Below the pieces are notes generated by a model, which did not search any database, had not been told where the DNA came from, and saw only the letters and a list, made by a program, of their open reading frames with translations. From assembly GCA_963832785.1 (NCBI GenBank), contig CAWHVF010000005.1:310001-374000 (forward strand): a stretch of DNA of 64,000 nt, in the 5' to 3' direction. This stretch comes from CAWBRT01 sp963832785 (GTDB taxonomy: Bacteria; Acidobacteriota; Terriglobia; Terriglobales; Acidobacteriaceae). Shown here in pieces: positions 25,809-37,883 of the stretch (its first letter is position 1; each line of letters opens with the position of its first letter). The translations under genes were made by a program, and so were the position numbers.

Positions 25809-26951
25809 TTAAACAGCATTTATTGACAAGGCCAGCAGCTTTGCTCGCTTAACAAGGCTGTCGAGGTAAATAAACTCACTGTCACTATGATTGAATCTAC
25901 CTATAGCCCCCATCGCGCAAATACTTGGCGCCCCTGCCTTAACCGTCCAGCAAGAGTCCGACGCTGACCCACCAATCTTTGCCTCTATATCAATCCCAAG
26001 CTTCTTCCCCTGGGCCCGCACTATTTCAAAAAGCTTCTTATTCATGTCGCAGGCTTCCATGGGGGCGTACTTCTCCCAGAGATTGATCAGCTCCGTAGTT
26101 GTCCCACGTACATACTGCCGGCTTGCAATTTCTTGTAGAGCTTTTTCCGCCTTATATCTATCGTCATTCTTCAGGTACCGGACATCAATCTTAAGGAGCG
26201 CATGATCAGGTACTACATTGGCAATTCTGCCTCCTGCTATTACTCCAGGGGTATAGATGAAACCCTGGTCAAAATCCGTAAGTTTGCTGATTTCAATCAC
26301 TTTATATGCTAATTCGGTTATGGCATTGGCGTCCTTTTCGGGATCAACACTGGGATGGGCCGCTATCCCCTTCACAGCCATTTCCGCATATAGATTACCT
26401 TTGCGGCCGATATATACCGCTTCTCCAGCACTCGCCGTTTCCATGTTAAAAGTGGCGTCTTTGCCGTGCGCTTCTTTCTCATACAGTTCAGCCGCATTCG
26501 TCTTTGGATGGGCAATCTCTTCGTCGCCGGCAAACATAACAGTTATCTCTTTTTCGGTTTTCCCGGCATCGGCGAGCGCCTGGAGGGTAAAAAGTGCTAT
26601 TGTAATGCCGCCCTTCATATCCAATACTCCTGGCCCATACGCTTTCCCATCCTTTATCGTGAACGGCCGTTTCTGAGCTGTTCCTTTTGGGAAAATCGTA
26701 TCCATATGACCCATTACAATCACTTTTCGGGAAGTCGATCCTTTCTTGGTCGCCTTTAAGTGAGTGCAGATACCAGGGTAATCAAGATACTCAACTTTGA
26801 AACCGATCTCATCCAACTTCTTTCCAACAAGCCGCGAGACCTGGGCTATGCCCTCAGGATTATCGCAACCTGAGTCAATACTGACCAGGCGCTGCAGATA
26901 CTCAATCATTTGCTGTTCACTATCAGCGATTGCCCGCAGAACTCTTTCCAA
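25809..26951 (-). CDS. M20-family metallopeptidase (carboxypeptidase G2-like)
   Basis: ~380 residues. Zinc-ligand and catalytic motifs: GHMDTIFP (His, Asp), YGPGVLDMKGG (bridging Asp), AGDEEIAHP (Glu-Glu) and the C-terminal GRFNHSDSEF His. The central dimerisation domain (KGIAAHPSVDPEKDAN) is complete. It probably cleaves a C-terminal Glu, acyl or acetyl group from an amino-acid conjugate. The start is a TTG at 26951 with AAGGAG at the right distance, inside the 3' end of the permease gene; the longer upstream frame is spurious. Lower GC than the surroundings. Confidence 0.9.
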   Translation of the reverse strand: MERVLRAIADSEQQMIEYLQRLVSIDSGCDNPEGIAQVSRLVGKKLDEIGFKVEYLDYPGICTHLKATKKGSTSRKVIVMGHMDTIFPKGTAQKRPFTIKDGKAYGPGVLDMKGGITIALFTLQALADAGKTEKEITVMFAGDEEIAHPKTNAAELYEKEAHGKDATFNMETASAGEAVYIGRKGNLYAEMAVKGIAAHPSVDPEKDANAITELAYKVIEISKLTDFDQGFIYTPGVIAGGRIANVVPDHALLKIDVRYLKNDDRYKAEKALQEIASRQYVRGTTTELINLWEKYAPMEACDMNKKLFEIVRAQGKKLGIDIEAKIGGSASDSCWTVKAGAPSICAMGAIGRFNHSDSEFIYLDSLVKRAKLLALSINAV

Positions 26952-27627
26952 TTCCTGTCTCCTTATTATTCGACTTAAAAGTCGCCTTGTAATAGACTCT
27001 AGTCGCCATAATCCCGCTGGTGATAATGAGAATCGATATAAGCCACTGAGGAACTCCAAACTTGCCCGTAAAATTGATCGCAATCGCAAGCACGATCGTA
27101 GCCACGCCAATCTTGTTATATTTAGTCGTTAGCTCGGAGTAAACGGCCCCAAATACTGCTGGGATTATAAAGTCAAAAGCCCTGGTAACAAATTTAGGGA
27201 AAAACGGCACTACTGCGTAACCGATAAAGGTGAATGTCGTGATTATCGCGACCGAGACAATCACTGATACTGCAATTCCCATTGTTGCCATCACGTCGCC
27301 TTCCGGCGTGCCCGCCTCATAGCCGGTTACTTTCTGGGCCATTGTTGCCGCCGGGATGCGTATGTCAGCTACGCTGCCGCAAATCCAGGAGACGTACGAG
27401 CCGCTTGTTCCCAGTAAGGGATAGTACGATAACACCTGCACAATCCAGCTAGTCCCAAACGCGGCAAAGGCTACTACCCAAATACGAAATATATCGCCAA
27501 GAGACGGATAGAAGCCCAGCAGTGCAAGGTATATAGCTGGTATGAAATTCGCGATAATACCAGCCAATAAAGTGAATATGCCTAATTTTATTGCGCGTGC
27601 CTTATATTCTGCCGCTATACGGTCCAT
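26923..27627 (-). CDS. Membrane protein, permease partner of the DUF5058 protein
   Basis: 234 residues with about six TM helices (KLGIFTLLAGIIANFIPAIYLALLGF; WVVAFAAFGTSWIVQVLSYYPLLG; VSVIVSVAIITTFTFIGYAVV; ATIVLAIAINFTG; ISILIITSGIMATRV). I cannot name a family. Its co-occurrence with a DUF5058 protein of equal size, 24 nt upstream, and an M20 peptidase overlapping its end by 29 bp suggests a two-subunit transporter for the peptidase substrate. It has a good ribosome-binding site (AAAGGAGAG). Confidence 0.8.
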   Translation of the reverse strand: MDRIAAEYKARAIKLGIFTLLAGIIANFIPAIYLALLGFYPSLGDIFRIWVVAFAAFGTSWIVQVLSYYPLLGTSGSYVSWICGSVADIRIPAATMAQKVTGYEAGTPEGDVMATMGIAVSVIVSVAIITTFTFIGYAVVPFFPKFVTRAFDFIIPAVFGAVYSELTTKYNKIGVATIVLAIAINFTGKFGVPQWLISILIITSGIMATRVYYKATFKSNNKETGIGKSSAGNR

Positions 27628-27651
27628 ATTCTCTCTCCTTTTGACCGTCGT

Positions 27652-28350
27652 TTAGGATGTTATCGCCGCTGCCACAAATATGCCGATTAACATTGCGACC
27701 CCGAGCGCAGGCTCCTGAAGCCGCGGCCACTTTGCGCAGACTTTTGATATGAATCGCATCGAGACGAACGAAACTATCCCAGCGATCACGTATCCGCCGC
27801 CCTTCATAAGCGGGCCGATCCAAAGATAGGCAAACAAGCCAATTGCGGCGCCGGTCATTAAAAATTTCACCCACCGAGGGTCACATTTTTCATTGAGCTT
27901 CGTAAGCGTCTTATCCATACGGCTAACGCAAATTAAAGCTACTGCCATCCAACCCAAATTATTGAGCGCCATACCCCATATGGAGTAAGAAAATGCCCGC
28001 AGATCGTAAGCAGCCGAACGCAACTCCACACCAGACACTTTAGCGGCTAAAGTTGCTATGGCCAGCTCTGTACGAGCCGCACCGATATCGTTTAACCTCA
28101 TCCAGGTCGTCGGTGCCCCTAATACAGCAATAAGCGCAAGGAGTATTACAACCGGTCCCAAGGATGGCCCGATTGCAGTAACCATTGCCGCTCTTATACC
28201 TGTTCGACAATGTGAACGAGGGATGGACATTTTTCTCGCGGCTTTAAGCGCCTCGCGGAGATACAATAGACTCTGAGATACCACCACGAATACCATGACC
28301 CCCGAAGCAAGCCACATAGCCGGACTGTTAATTATCTTCGCCAGACCCAT
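27652..28350 (-). CDS. DUF5058 family membrane protein
   Basis: 232 residues with about six TM helices. NSPAMWLASGVMVFVVVSQSLLYLREALKAAR, AAMVTAIGPSLGPVVILLALI and GAPTTWMRLNDIGAARTELA match DUF5058 proteins as I remember them, found mainly in Firmicutes and relatives. The ATG at 28350 follows AAAAGGGGG; a TTG two codons earlier is less likely. It is the first gene of the permease-permease-M20 unit. The transport role is inferred from the paired membrane proteins and adjacent hydrolases. Confidence 0.85.
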   Translation of the reverse strand: MGLAKIINSPAMWLASGVMVFVVVSQSLLYLREALKAARKMSIPRSHCRTGIRAAMVTAIGPSLGPVVILLALIAVLGAPTTWMRLNDIGAARTELAIATLAAKVSGVELRSAAYDLRAFSYSIWGMALNNLGWMAVALICVSRMDKTLTKLNEKCDPRWVKFLMTGAAIGLFAYLWIGPLMKGGGYVIAGIVSFVSMRFISKVCAKWPRLQEPALGVAMLIGIFVAAAITS

Positions 28351-28654
28351 TGACAATTACCCCCTTTTAACTGTTTTGGCAGAATTAGGGCTGACCAGAA
28401 ATAGCGCCCGACTGAAAGCGCTTACTCTGGGAGGCAACACGCAGCAAAGTTCGCGGCATGCGGCTCGCAGATCGGCGCGTTTTCGCTGAAAAGGCCATTA
28501 ATTACCTAGGTATCGAAAATCAATGGTAACACTTCATAGGTTTATCTATGTGTTGGAAACGGCATCAACGGCATCATTTTGTACGTTCTCGACATCGCAA
28601 GTTTCGAGGTTTATTCTCATTTCGCCCCGTCGGCATAGTGTGGCGCCAGCTCGT
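28351..28654. other. Intergenic region upstream of the DUF5058 unit
   Basis: A 304-bp AT-richer gap between gabT and the permease genes. It holds the inverted repeat CATAG-N6-CTATG (28535-28550), flanked by AACAC/GTGTT. This could be a weak gabT terminator or an operator. No ORF worth calling. Confidence 0.4.
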
Positions 28655-29956
28655 TTAGGAAATGGAGCTGAGCAGCGCTGATTCAAGAATGTCGAGTGCT
28701 TCCGTCATCACCTTGTCTGGAATCGTAAGTGGAAACAAAAAACGAATTACGCTGCCATAGGCTCCACATGTGAGTAATATTAAGCCACGTTCAAGCGCGT
28801 GGCGCTGCACCGCATTAGCAAAGTCCGGGGCGGGGGTGGCGGTTCCTGGCTCGCAGAACTCGACCGCAACCATAGCTCCAGGGCCACGGACTTCCGCAAT
28901 GTGTGGAACCCCAGGTCGCAAATTATTAAGCTTGTCTTTGAGGCCTTGTCCGAGTACGTTCGCACGGCCGACCAAATCTTCATCACGAAAGATGTCAAGA
29001 ACTGCGTGGGCTGCCGCAATCGCCAGAGGATTTCCTGCAAAAGTCCCACCTAAGCTTCCCGCTATAGGTGCATCCATTATTTGGGAGCGCCCACACACGC
29101 CTGAGAGCGGCAGGCCGCCAGCCAAGCTTTTACCGAATACCATCAGGTCAGGGATGGCATCGTAGGCTTCCATTGCGAACATTTTGCCTGTGCGACCAAA
29201 GCCCGTCTGGACTTCATCGGCAATCAGCAAAATTCCATGCTTATCACAAAGTGAGCGTAACCCGTGAATAAAATTTGTCGGTGCTACGTAAAACCCTCCT
29301 TCGCCTTGCACCGGCTCAACTATTACGCCGGCCACCTTATTGGGTTCGACTTCTACCCTGAACAACTCCTCTAGAGCGTCCAGTGAGTCCTCGACTGTTA
29401 TGCTGTGCAACGTATTAGGAAATGGCACATGGAATACTTCACTAGGGAAAGGACCGAAGCCGAGCTTATAGGGTGACATCTTGCCAGTCAGCGCCATTGC
29501 CATCATCGTGCGGCCGTGAAATGCGCCGCTGAACGAAATAATTGCTGGTCTGGAGGTCGCAGCTCTTGCGATCTTCACCGCATTCTCGACAGCTTCCGCC
29601 CCGGTACTAAAAAAGATGGTCTTCTTCTGGTGGCTACCAGGTGTAATTTTATTGATCCGCTCAGCCAGGTGCACGTATGAGGCGTAGGGAACGATCTGAT
29701 ATGCAGTATGTATAAAATGTTCCAATTGCTCGCGCACTGCGTGCACTACCCTGGGATGACGATGGCCGACGTTATTGACTGCGATGCCAGAAGCAAAATC
29801 AATAAAGCGGCGACCTTCCTGATCCCAAATCTCGGCGTTCTCTGCCCGGGATACATAGAAATCGCATAATATGGCAACCCCGTCTGGCGTCGATCGCTGT
29901 TTCAGTTCTTGCAATTCAGTCCTGCTACTATAAGACTCAAGTGTGCTGTTGGCCAT
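28655..29956 (-). CDS. gabT: 4-aminobutyrate-type aminotransferase (class III)
   Basis: 433-residue PLP enzyme. Visible are the STGAEAVENAVKIAR cofactor-phosphate region, GAFHGRT, VIVEPVQGEGG, LLIADEVQTGFGRTGKMFA, and the PLP Lys in VFGKSLAGGLPLSG, followed by GTFAGNPLAIAAA. All catalytic parts are present. The sequence is GabT-like (GABA to succinic semialdehyde); other omega-amino acids are possible. No succinate-semialdehyde dehydrogenase lies beside it. It is on the same strand upstream of the permease/M20/amidase genes, so the island may degrade an amide or conjugate that releases an omega-amino acid. Confidence 0.9.
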   Translation of the reverse strand: MANSTLESYSSRTELQELKQRSTPDGVAILCDFYVSRAENAEIWDQEGRRFIDFASGIAVNNVGHRHPRVVHAVREQLEHFIHTAYQIVPYASYVHLAERINKITPGSHQKKTIFFSTGAEAVENAVKIARAATSRPAIISFSGAFHGRTMMAMALTGKMSPYKLGFGPFPSEVFHVPFPNTLHSITVEDSLDALEELFRVEVEPNKVAGVIVEPVQGEGGFYVAPTNFIHGLRSLCDKHGILLIADEVQTGFGRTGKMFAMEAYDAIPDLMVFGKSLAGGLPLSGVCGRSQIMDAPIAGSLGGTFAGNPLAIAAAHAVLDIFRDEDLVGRANVLGQGLKDKLNNLRPGVPHIAEVRGPGAMVAVEFCEPGTATPAPDFANAVQRHALERGLILLTCGAYGSVIRFLFPLTIPDKVMTEALDILESALLSSIS

Positions 29957-30417
29957 GATGTGCCCCCGTTTTTAGTCCACTGATGATGAGACTTTCTCTG
30001 GTTTTTGTTCGCCCCACGTAGCCGCCTCTACAGCAGCAGGTATAGGGGTCTGGGGCAAGGGACCGGCGTTTGAGGTCCTTTGCCCCACGTTTCTTCCTGC
30101 GTTACATGCAATGCTAGAATCCGGCTCTCATAAGCAAGCTACTACGCTCTCGTGAGTTTAGTTTAAAATTCCGTCCACCTCCCCACTTCAAGCCTTCCGG
30201 CCTTCCTTTCCTCGCCGAATAGTAATCGACTTGGGTTAACGATTTCCATCTTCCAAAGAACCACACCTTCATCAAACCACGCCCACAGAATCTGTCCAGA
30301 TGCGGTTATCAACAAGTGTGTGTATCTGGTCGGAGTACGACCAATGGCCACGTTCGTACGCTATTCGTACACAAATAGATTTTGCAGCTGTAAGCTGCTG
30401 AATAGAAAGGAATTATT
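29957..30417. other. Intergenic region between gabT and tRNA-Ala
   Basis: 461 bp. A 62-codon minus-strand frame (30163-30351) has no clear ribosome-binding site or family. A repeated GCCCCACGT motif (about 30011 and 30083) is present. I see no promoter or structure I would call. Confidence 0.35.
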
Positions 30418-30493
30418 TGGTGGACCTGGTCGGGATCGAACCGACGACCTCTTCCATGCCATGGAAGCGCGCTCCCAGCTGCGCCACAGGCCC
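30418..30493 (-). tRNA. tRNA-Ala(GGC)
   Basis: 76 nt including an encoded 3' CCA. The minus strand folds as a full cloverleaf: acceptor GGGCCTG/CAGGTCC, D arm, anticodon stem CTTCC/GGAAG with loop ATGGCAT (anticodon GGC), and T arm GTCGG-TTCGATC-CCGAC. The discriminator base is A. Confidence 0.95.
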
Positions 30494-30665
30494 ACTCTTT
30501 GCGGAGGGATCGCGAACAGCGGCTTCGCGACTCCTCTATTTTCTCTCAGCAAGAGCAGTTCGTCAAACCGTGCGCGCAGGGCCGCTTGATCTTCGAATAC
30601 GTGATCGCTGGATAATCCAAAGCCCCGTCTCAGGATGGTTAACACATCATCCCGGAAACGCCGCT

Positions 30666-33755
<3,090 letters not shown>

Positions 33756-33756
33756 T

Positions 33757-35115
33757 TCGATAGGGGTACGCCCGCCGGAGCAGCGCGAACAGCTTGTCTT
33801 CGTCCCACTCGTCGGCGGCGCAGGCGGCCACGATCTGCTGGGCCAGGATGTCGAGCGGCGCGGCGGGAATCCTGAGCCGGTCGAGGTCGTGCTGGCGGAT
33901 GGCGCGCACCAGCGCCGCGCACTCGATCAGCTCGTCGCGGGTGGTGGCGAAGATGCGCGCCTTGGGAGTGGCTCCGCGCCAATGACCGGCGCGGCCGGCG
34001 CGCTGCAGCATGACGGCGATCGAGCGCGGCGAGCCCACCTGGCAAACCAGGTCGATGCTGCCGACATCGATGCCCAGCTCCAGGGAAGCAGTCGCCACCA
34101 GCACCCGCACCGCGCCTTCCTTGAGCCGGCGCTCGGCCTCCAGCCGCAGCTTGCGCGACATGCTGCCGTGATGCGCGGCCACCAATTCCTGGCCCATGCG
34201 CTCGGCCAGCCGGTGGGCAACGCGCTCGGCCAGCCGTCGGGTGTTGACGAACACCAGGGTCGAGCGACGCTGGCTGGCCAGCTCGACGATGCGGTCGTAA
34301 ATCTCGTCCCACATTTCGTTGCTGGCCACCGGCCCAAGCTCGCTGGCGGGCACTTCTACCGCCAGGTCGAAGCGCCGGCGATGGCCGGTATCGACGATCA
34401 CCGGCTGCGGGCGGCCGCTGCCGACGAGGAAGCCGGCCACCAGCTCGATCGGCTTCTGCGTGGCCGAAAGGCCGATGCGAATAGTCTCGCGCCCGGTGGC
34501 GTGATCGAGCCGCTCCAGCGAAAGCGCCAGGTGGGCACCGCGCTTGTCGTCGGCCACGGCGTGAATCTCGTCGACTATGACCGTATCGACATGGCGCAGA
34601 GCGCGCTTGCCGCTCTCAGTGGTGAGCAGAATGTAGAGCGACTCGGGCGTGGTCACCAGGATGTGCGGCGGACGCTTGAGCAGCGCCCGGCGCTCGTGCA
34701 TGAGGGTGTCGCCGGTGCGCACCGCCGCCCGAATGGCCGGCATCAGCAGCCCCTGCTGCCCCGCCAGGGCCTGGATTTCCCGCAGAGGAATTTCCAGGTT
34801 GCGTTGAATGTCGTTGCCCAGGGCCTTGAGTGGTGAAACATAGAGAACATCGGTGCGGTCTTCCAGACCACCTTCCAGCGCCAGGCGCACCAGGCGGTCA
34901 ATGCAGGCCAGAAACGCCGCCAGCGTCTTGCCGGAGCCGGTGGGCGCCGAAATGAGCGTGTGCTTGCCGGCCAGGATCGGCGGCCAACCTTCGATCTGCG
35001 GCTCGGTGGGCGAGCCGAACTTCTCCAGGAACCACTGCCGCACCAGCGGATGCGCCCAGGCCAGGTGATCGGAAGGGCCTTGCAGCAGAGCTGGAGGCTC
35101 GGTCAGGATTCCCAC
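33757..35115 (-). CDS. lhr: Lhr-type large helicase, N-terminal helicase core (frameshifted)
   Basis: 453 codons from a GTG at 35115. RecA-like domains: Walker A SAPTGSGKT, motif Ia, VIVDEIHAV (DEIH box), GLSATQKP (motif III), LVFVNTRRLAERVAHRL, TASLELGIDVGSIDLV and QRAGRAGHWRG (motif VI). Lhr proteins are ATP-dependent 3'-5' helicases in DNA repair and recombination. The frame runs correctly to PYR at 33757 and then would read through unrelated codons to a stop near 33400. A single-base indel at 33756-33757 explains this: either a sequencing/assembly error or a recent inactivation. The start has only a weak ribosome-binding site. Confidence 0.85.
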
Positions 35116-35242
35116 CTGTTAATTCTAAGCAAGCGGCGGCCTTTCACCAACTTTTCGCCCGGGCGGAATACGCCAGCCATACAATTGCTATTACGGTAAA
35201 GTTGAATTGCAGTTGGAACGGTTGCGCAGGATGGAGGCGGCG

Positions 35243-36583
35243 ATGTCAGAGGTGTTGGTTGAGCTTCCTTATGGCCAGGGCAAAGTGCAATTCAGAGTTC
35301 CTGGCCGTAACCTTGTCGGCGTGTTCTCGCCCAACGATGTGGCACCGGTGGCCAGCGTGCGCCAGGAGGTGATGCGCGCGCTCCGTCATCCCATCGGGAG
35401 CAGCTCGCTGCGGGAACTGGTGAAGGGAGCGGCGAAAGTCGTCATCCTGGCTGACGACAACACCCGGCTGACCCCTGCCGACCAGATCATCCCGGTTTTG
35501 CTAGACGAGATGAATGCGGCGGGAGTCCGCGACGAGCAGGTAACGGTCATTATCGCCCTCGGCACTCACCGCTTCATGACCGACAAAGAGATCACGGCCA
35601 AGTTTGGCAAGGCCGTGGTGAACCGGGTCCGGATCAAGAATCACGACTACAAAAGCCCGGACGCGCTGGTCGATCTGGGAACAACCGCCAGCGGAACCCG
35701 CATCCTGATCAACCGCGAAGTCTACCAGGCCGACTTCAAAATCGGCGTCGGCAGCATCGTTCCTCACCATATCCCGGGCTTCGCCGGCGGGGCCAAGATT
35801 GTTCAGCCCGGCGTATCCGGCGAGAAGACCACGGCGGAGACGCATTTGCTCAGCGTGAGGGCGCCGCGCTCGTACCTGGGAGTGGAAAATAACCCGGTGC
35901 GGGTGGAAGTGAACGAAATCGCCCGGCAAGTCGGCATGCACACCATCTTCAACACTGTCCTGAACCGCCGGGGCGAGGTGGTGCGCGCCTTCTTCGGCGA
36001 CACGGTCGCAGCCTTTAATGAAGGCGTGAAGACCTCCAGAGAGGTGTACGCGGTCGAAATTCCGGAAGAAGCCGACATCGTTGTCTCCGGCTCTCATCCC
36101 TGCGACCTAGAATTCTGGCAGGCGCACAAGACGCTCTATCCCTCCGACCTGGCGGTGAAGGCCGGCGGCACGTTGGTTATCGTAACCCCATGCTATGAAG
36201 GCATTGCCGTCACCCACGCCGGCATTACCGAGCTGACTTCCTGCACGGCGGAAGAGCTGCGGAACCGGATGGCGGCGGGCAAAGTCCGCGACGAGGTAGC
36301 CGCCGCGCTGGCCATCGCCTGGGCGCAGGTCAAGGAACGGGAGGCGGTCTTTATCGTCTCGAAAGGCATCGGCCCGGCGCAGGCGAAGAAACTGGGGTTC
36401 ACGCACTTTGCCAGCGTTCAGGCAGCCTTCGACGCCGCCTTGCGAATGCGTGGCGAGAACGCCAGGGTGACGGTGCTGACCCACGCTCCTGACATGCTGC
36501 CGATTATTAAGACCGACGTGCCGGCCTGCCTGATGGTGGGAGAGGTCACGGAAATAGGCAGCAATATTGGGGCTATTACATAG
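35243..36583 (+). CDS. larA: LarA-family nickel-dependent racemase
   Basis: 446 residues, DUF2088/LarA fold. GTHRFMT (catalytic His region), PHHIPGFAGGAK (catalytic His and the Lys that anchors the nickel-pincer cofactor) and ETHLLSV (Ni-ligand His) are visible. Lactate or another alpha-hydroxy acid is racemised. The ATG at 35243, 5 nt after GGAGG, is the start. LarB, LarC and LarE, needed for the cofactor, are not in this window, so they must lie elsewhere if the enzyme is active. The substrate may be an aldonate or other hydroxy acid rather than lactate, as many LarA homologues differ. Confidence 0.88.
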   Translation: MSEVLVELPYGQGKVQFRVPGRNLVGVFSPNDVAPVASVRQEVMRALRHPIGSSSLRELVKGAAKVVILADDNTRLTPADQIIPVLLDEMNAAGVRDEQVTVIIALGTHRFMTDKEITAKFGKAVVNRVRIKNHDYKSPDALVDLGTTASGTRILINREVYQADFKIGVGSIVPHHIPGFAGGAKIVQPGVSGEKTTAETHLLSVRAPRSYLGVENNPVRVEVNEIARQVGMHTIFNTVLNRRGEVVRAFFGDTVAAFNEGVKTSREVYAVEIPEEADIVVSGSHPCDLEFWQAHKTLYPSDLAVKAGGTLVIVTPCYEGIAVTHAGITELTSCTAEELRNRMAAGKVRDEVAAALAIAWAQVKEREAVFIVSKGIGPAQAKKLGFTHFASVQAAFDAALRMRGENARVTVLTHAPDMLPIIKTDVPACLMVGEVTEIGSNIGAIT

Positions 36584-36606
36584 GCGACGTTGAAAGGGAT
36601 GTAATC

Positions 36607-37383
36607 GTGGCGCGGGTGTTCATAACCGGTTCTTCCGACGGGCTCGGCCGAATGGCCGCGCGGCTGCTCATCGAGCAGGGACACAGCGTGGTTCTGCATG
36701 CCCGCAACGAAGCGCGGGGGCAGGAAGCGCTGGCCGCCGTGCCCGGCTCGGAGACGGTGGTTATCGGCGATCTGGCGAGCATCGCCCAGACCCGCGCCGT
36801 AGCCGAACAGGTCAACCGGCTCGGCAGCTTCGACGCGGTGATTCACAATGCCGGAGTCGGCTATAGCGAACCCCAGCGCCTGGCGACCGAAGACGGGCTT
36901 CCAAGTATGTTCGCGCTAAACACCCTGGCACCGTATATCCTAACCGCGCTCATTCGTCGGCCCAAGCGCCTGGTCTATGTGAGTTCCGGCCTGCACAAGA
37001 GCGGCGATACCAGCCTGCGGGACCTTGCTTGGAAGCAGCGCCCCTGGCAGGCGCAGCAGGCGTATGCCGACAGCAAGCTGCACGATGTGCTGCTCGCCTT
37101 TGCCATTGCCCGCCGCTGGCCGGATGTTCTCTCCAACGCGCTCGAGCCCGGTTGGGTGGCGACGAAAATGGGAGGACCGGGGGCGACGGACGATCTGAAC
37201 GTCGGCCATCGCACCCAGGTTTGGCTCGCCGTCGGCGATGATCCGGCGGCAAAGGTCACGGGCGAGTATTTCTACCATATGCGGCCGCGCTCGCCCAGTC
37301 CCGCCACTCGCGACCCGCAGCGGCAGGAGAAGCTGCTGGCGGCTTGCCAGGGCTTCTCCGGAGTTGACCTGCCCACAACATAA
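36607..37383 (+). CDS. Short-chain dehydrogenase/reductase
   Basis: 258 residues. VFITGSSDGLGRMAARLL (cofactor loop), IGDLAS, VIHNAGVGY, VYVSSGLHKSG (catalytic Ser) and YADSKLHDV (Tyr and Lys) are present, so it should be an active NAD(P)-dependent oxidoreductase. The substrate is unknown. GTG start behind AAAGGGATG, 24 nt after larA on the same strand, so it is probably co-transcribed with it. Confidence 0.85.
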   Translation: MARVFITGSSDGLGRMAARLLIEQGHSVVLHARNEARGQEALAAVPGSETVVIGDLASIAQTRAVAEQVNRLGSFDAVIHNAGVGYSEPQRLATEDGLPSMFALNTLAPYILTALIRRPKRLVYVSSGLHKSGDTSLRDLAWKQRPWQAQQAYADSKLHDVLLAFAIARRWPDVLSNALEPGWVATKMGGPGATDDLNVGHRTQVWLAVGDDPAAKVTGEYFYHMRPRSPSPATRDPQRQEKLLAACQGFSGVDLPTT

Positions 37384-37389
37384 GCGGCG

Positions 37390-37872
37390 TTAACGGCGTA
37401 GCGGAATGCGCACTATCACCTTGTCCTTGGCCTGGGCGATCATTCGCGAGAGAGATTGCTGGCCTACGGCGTGCAAGGCAAGGTACTTCGGGTTGAGCGG
37501 CTCGACTTCGACGGTGGCACCGGTCGGCACTGGAACGGCGAAGCTGACGCGCACGTCAGGAGCACCGTCTCCATCAATGTCCACCTCGTCCACGATGCGG
37601 GGCGGCAGCGCCGCCGCCGGCTCCCATACGATCTGAACGTAGGCTTCAGCCCGCTGCCAAAGTCGAGGATGGAATTCCTTGTGCACCTGGATTCTGTAGC
37701 CGGTTTTCTCGATGGTCCGCACTACCGGCCCGGCCGCGTACCTCTCGTCAATGTGCAGCCCTGCCCGGGCCACCGCGCGCGTAAAGAAGGTCATCAGCGC
37801 GAAGGGAACCAGCACGGCCGCCAGCAGCGTCAGAGCGGCAAGCGAATAACCAAGGCCGGAGCGTATTTTCAT
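37390..37872 (-). CDS. Membrane-anchored protein of unknown function (FixH-like position)
   Basis: 160 residues: one N-terminal TM (LGYSLAALTLLAAVLVPFALMTFF) and a ~125-residue extracytoplasmic beta-rich domain with the calcium-site-like DEVDIDGDGAPDVRVSF. No family recognised. The ATG follows AGGAG by 8 nt. It lies 11 nt after the NapH/FixG-like gene, so they are probably one operon. The single TM plus periplasmic domain is reminiscent of accessory subunits of FixG-type complexes, but this is inference. Confidence 0.65.
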   Translation of the reverse strand: MKIRSGLGYSLAALTLLAAVLVPFALMTFFTRAVARAGLHIDERYAAGPVVRTIEKTGYRIQVHKEFHPRLWQRAEAYVQIVWEPAAALPPRIVDEVDIDGDGAPDVRVSFAVPVPTGATVEVEPLNPKYLALHAVGQQSLSRMIAQAKDKVIVRIPLRR

Positions 37873-37883
37873 GGCCAATGCTC

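Noticed and set aside
30163..30351. 62-codon minus-strand frame beside tRNA-Ala
   Set aside because: No ribosome-binding site, no family, and atypical composition; probably chance.
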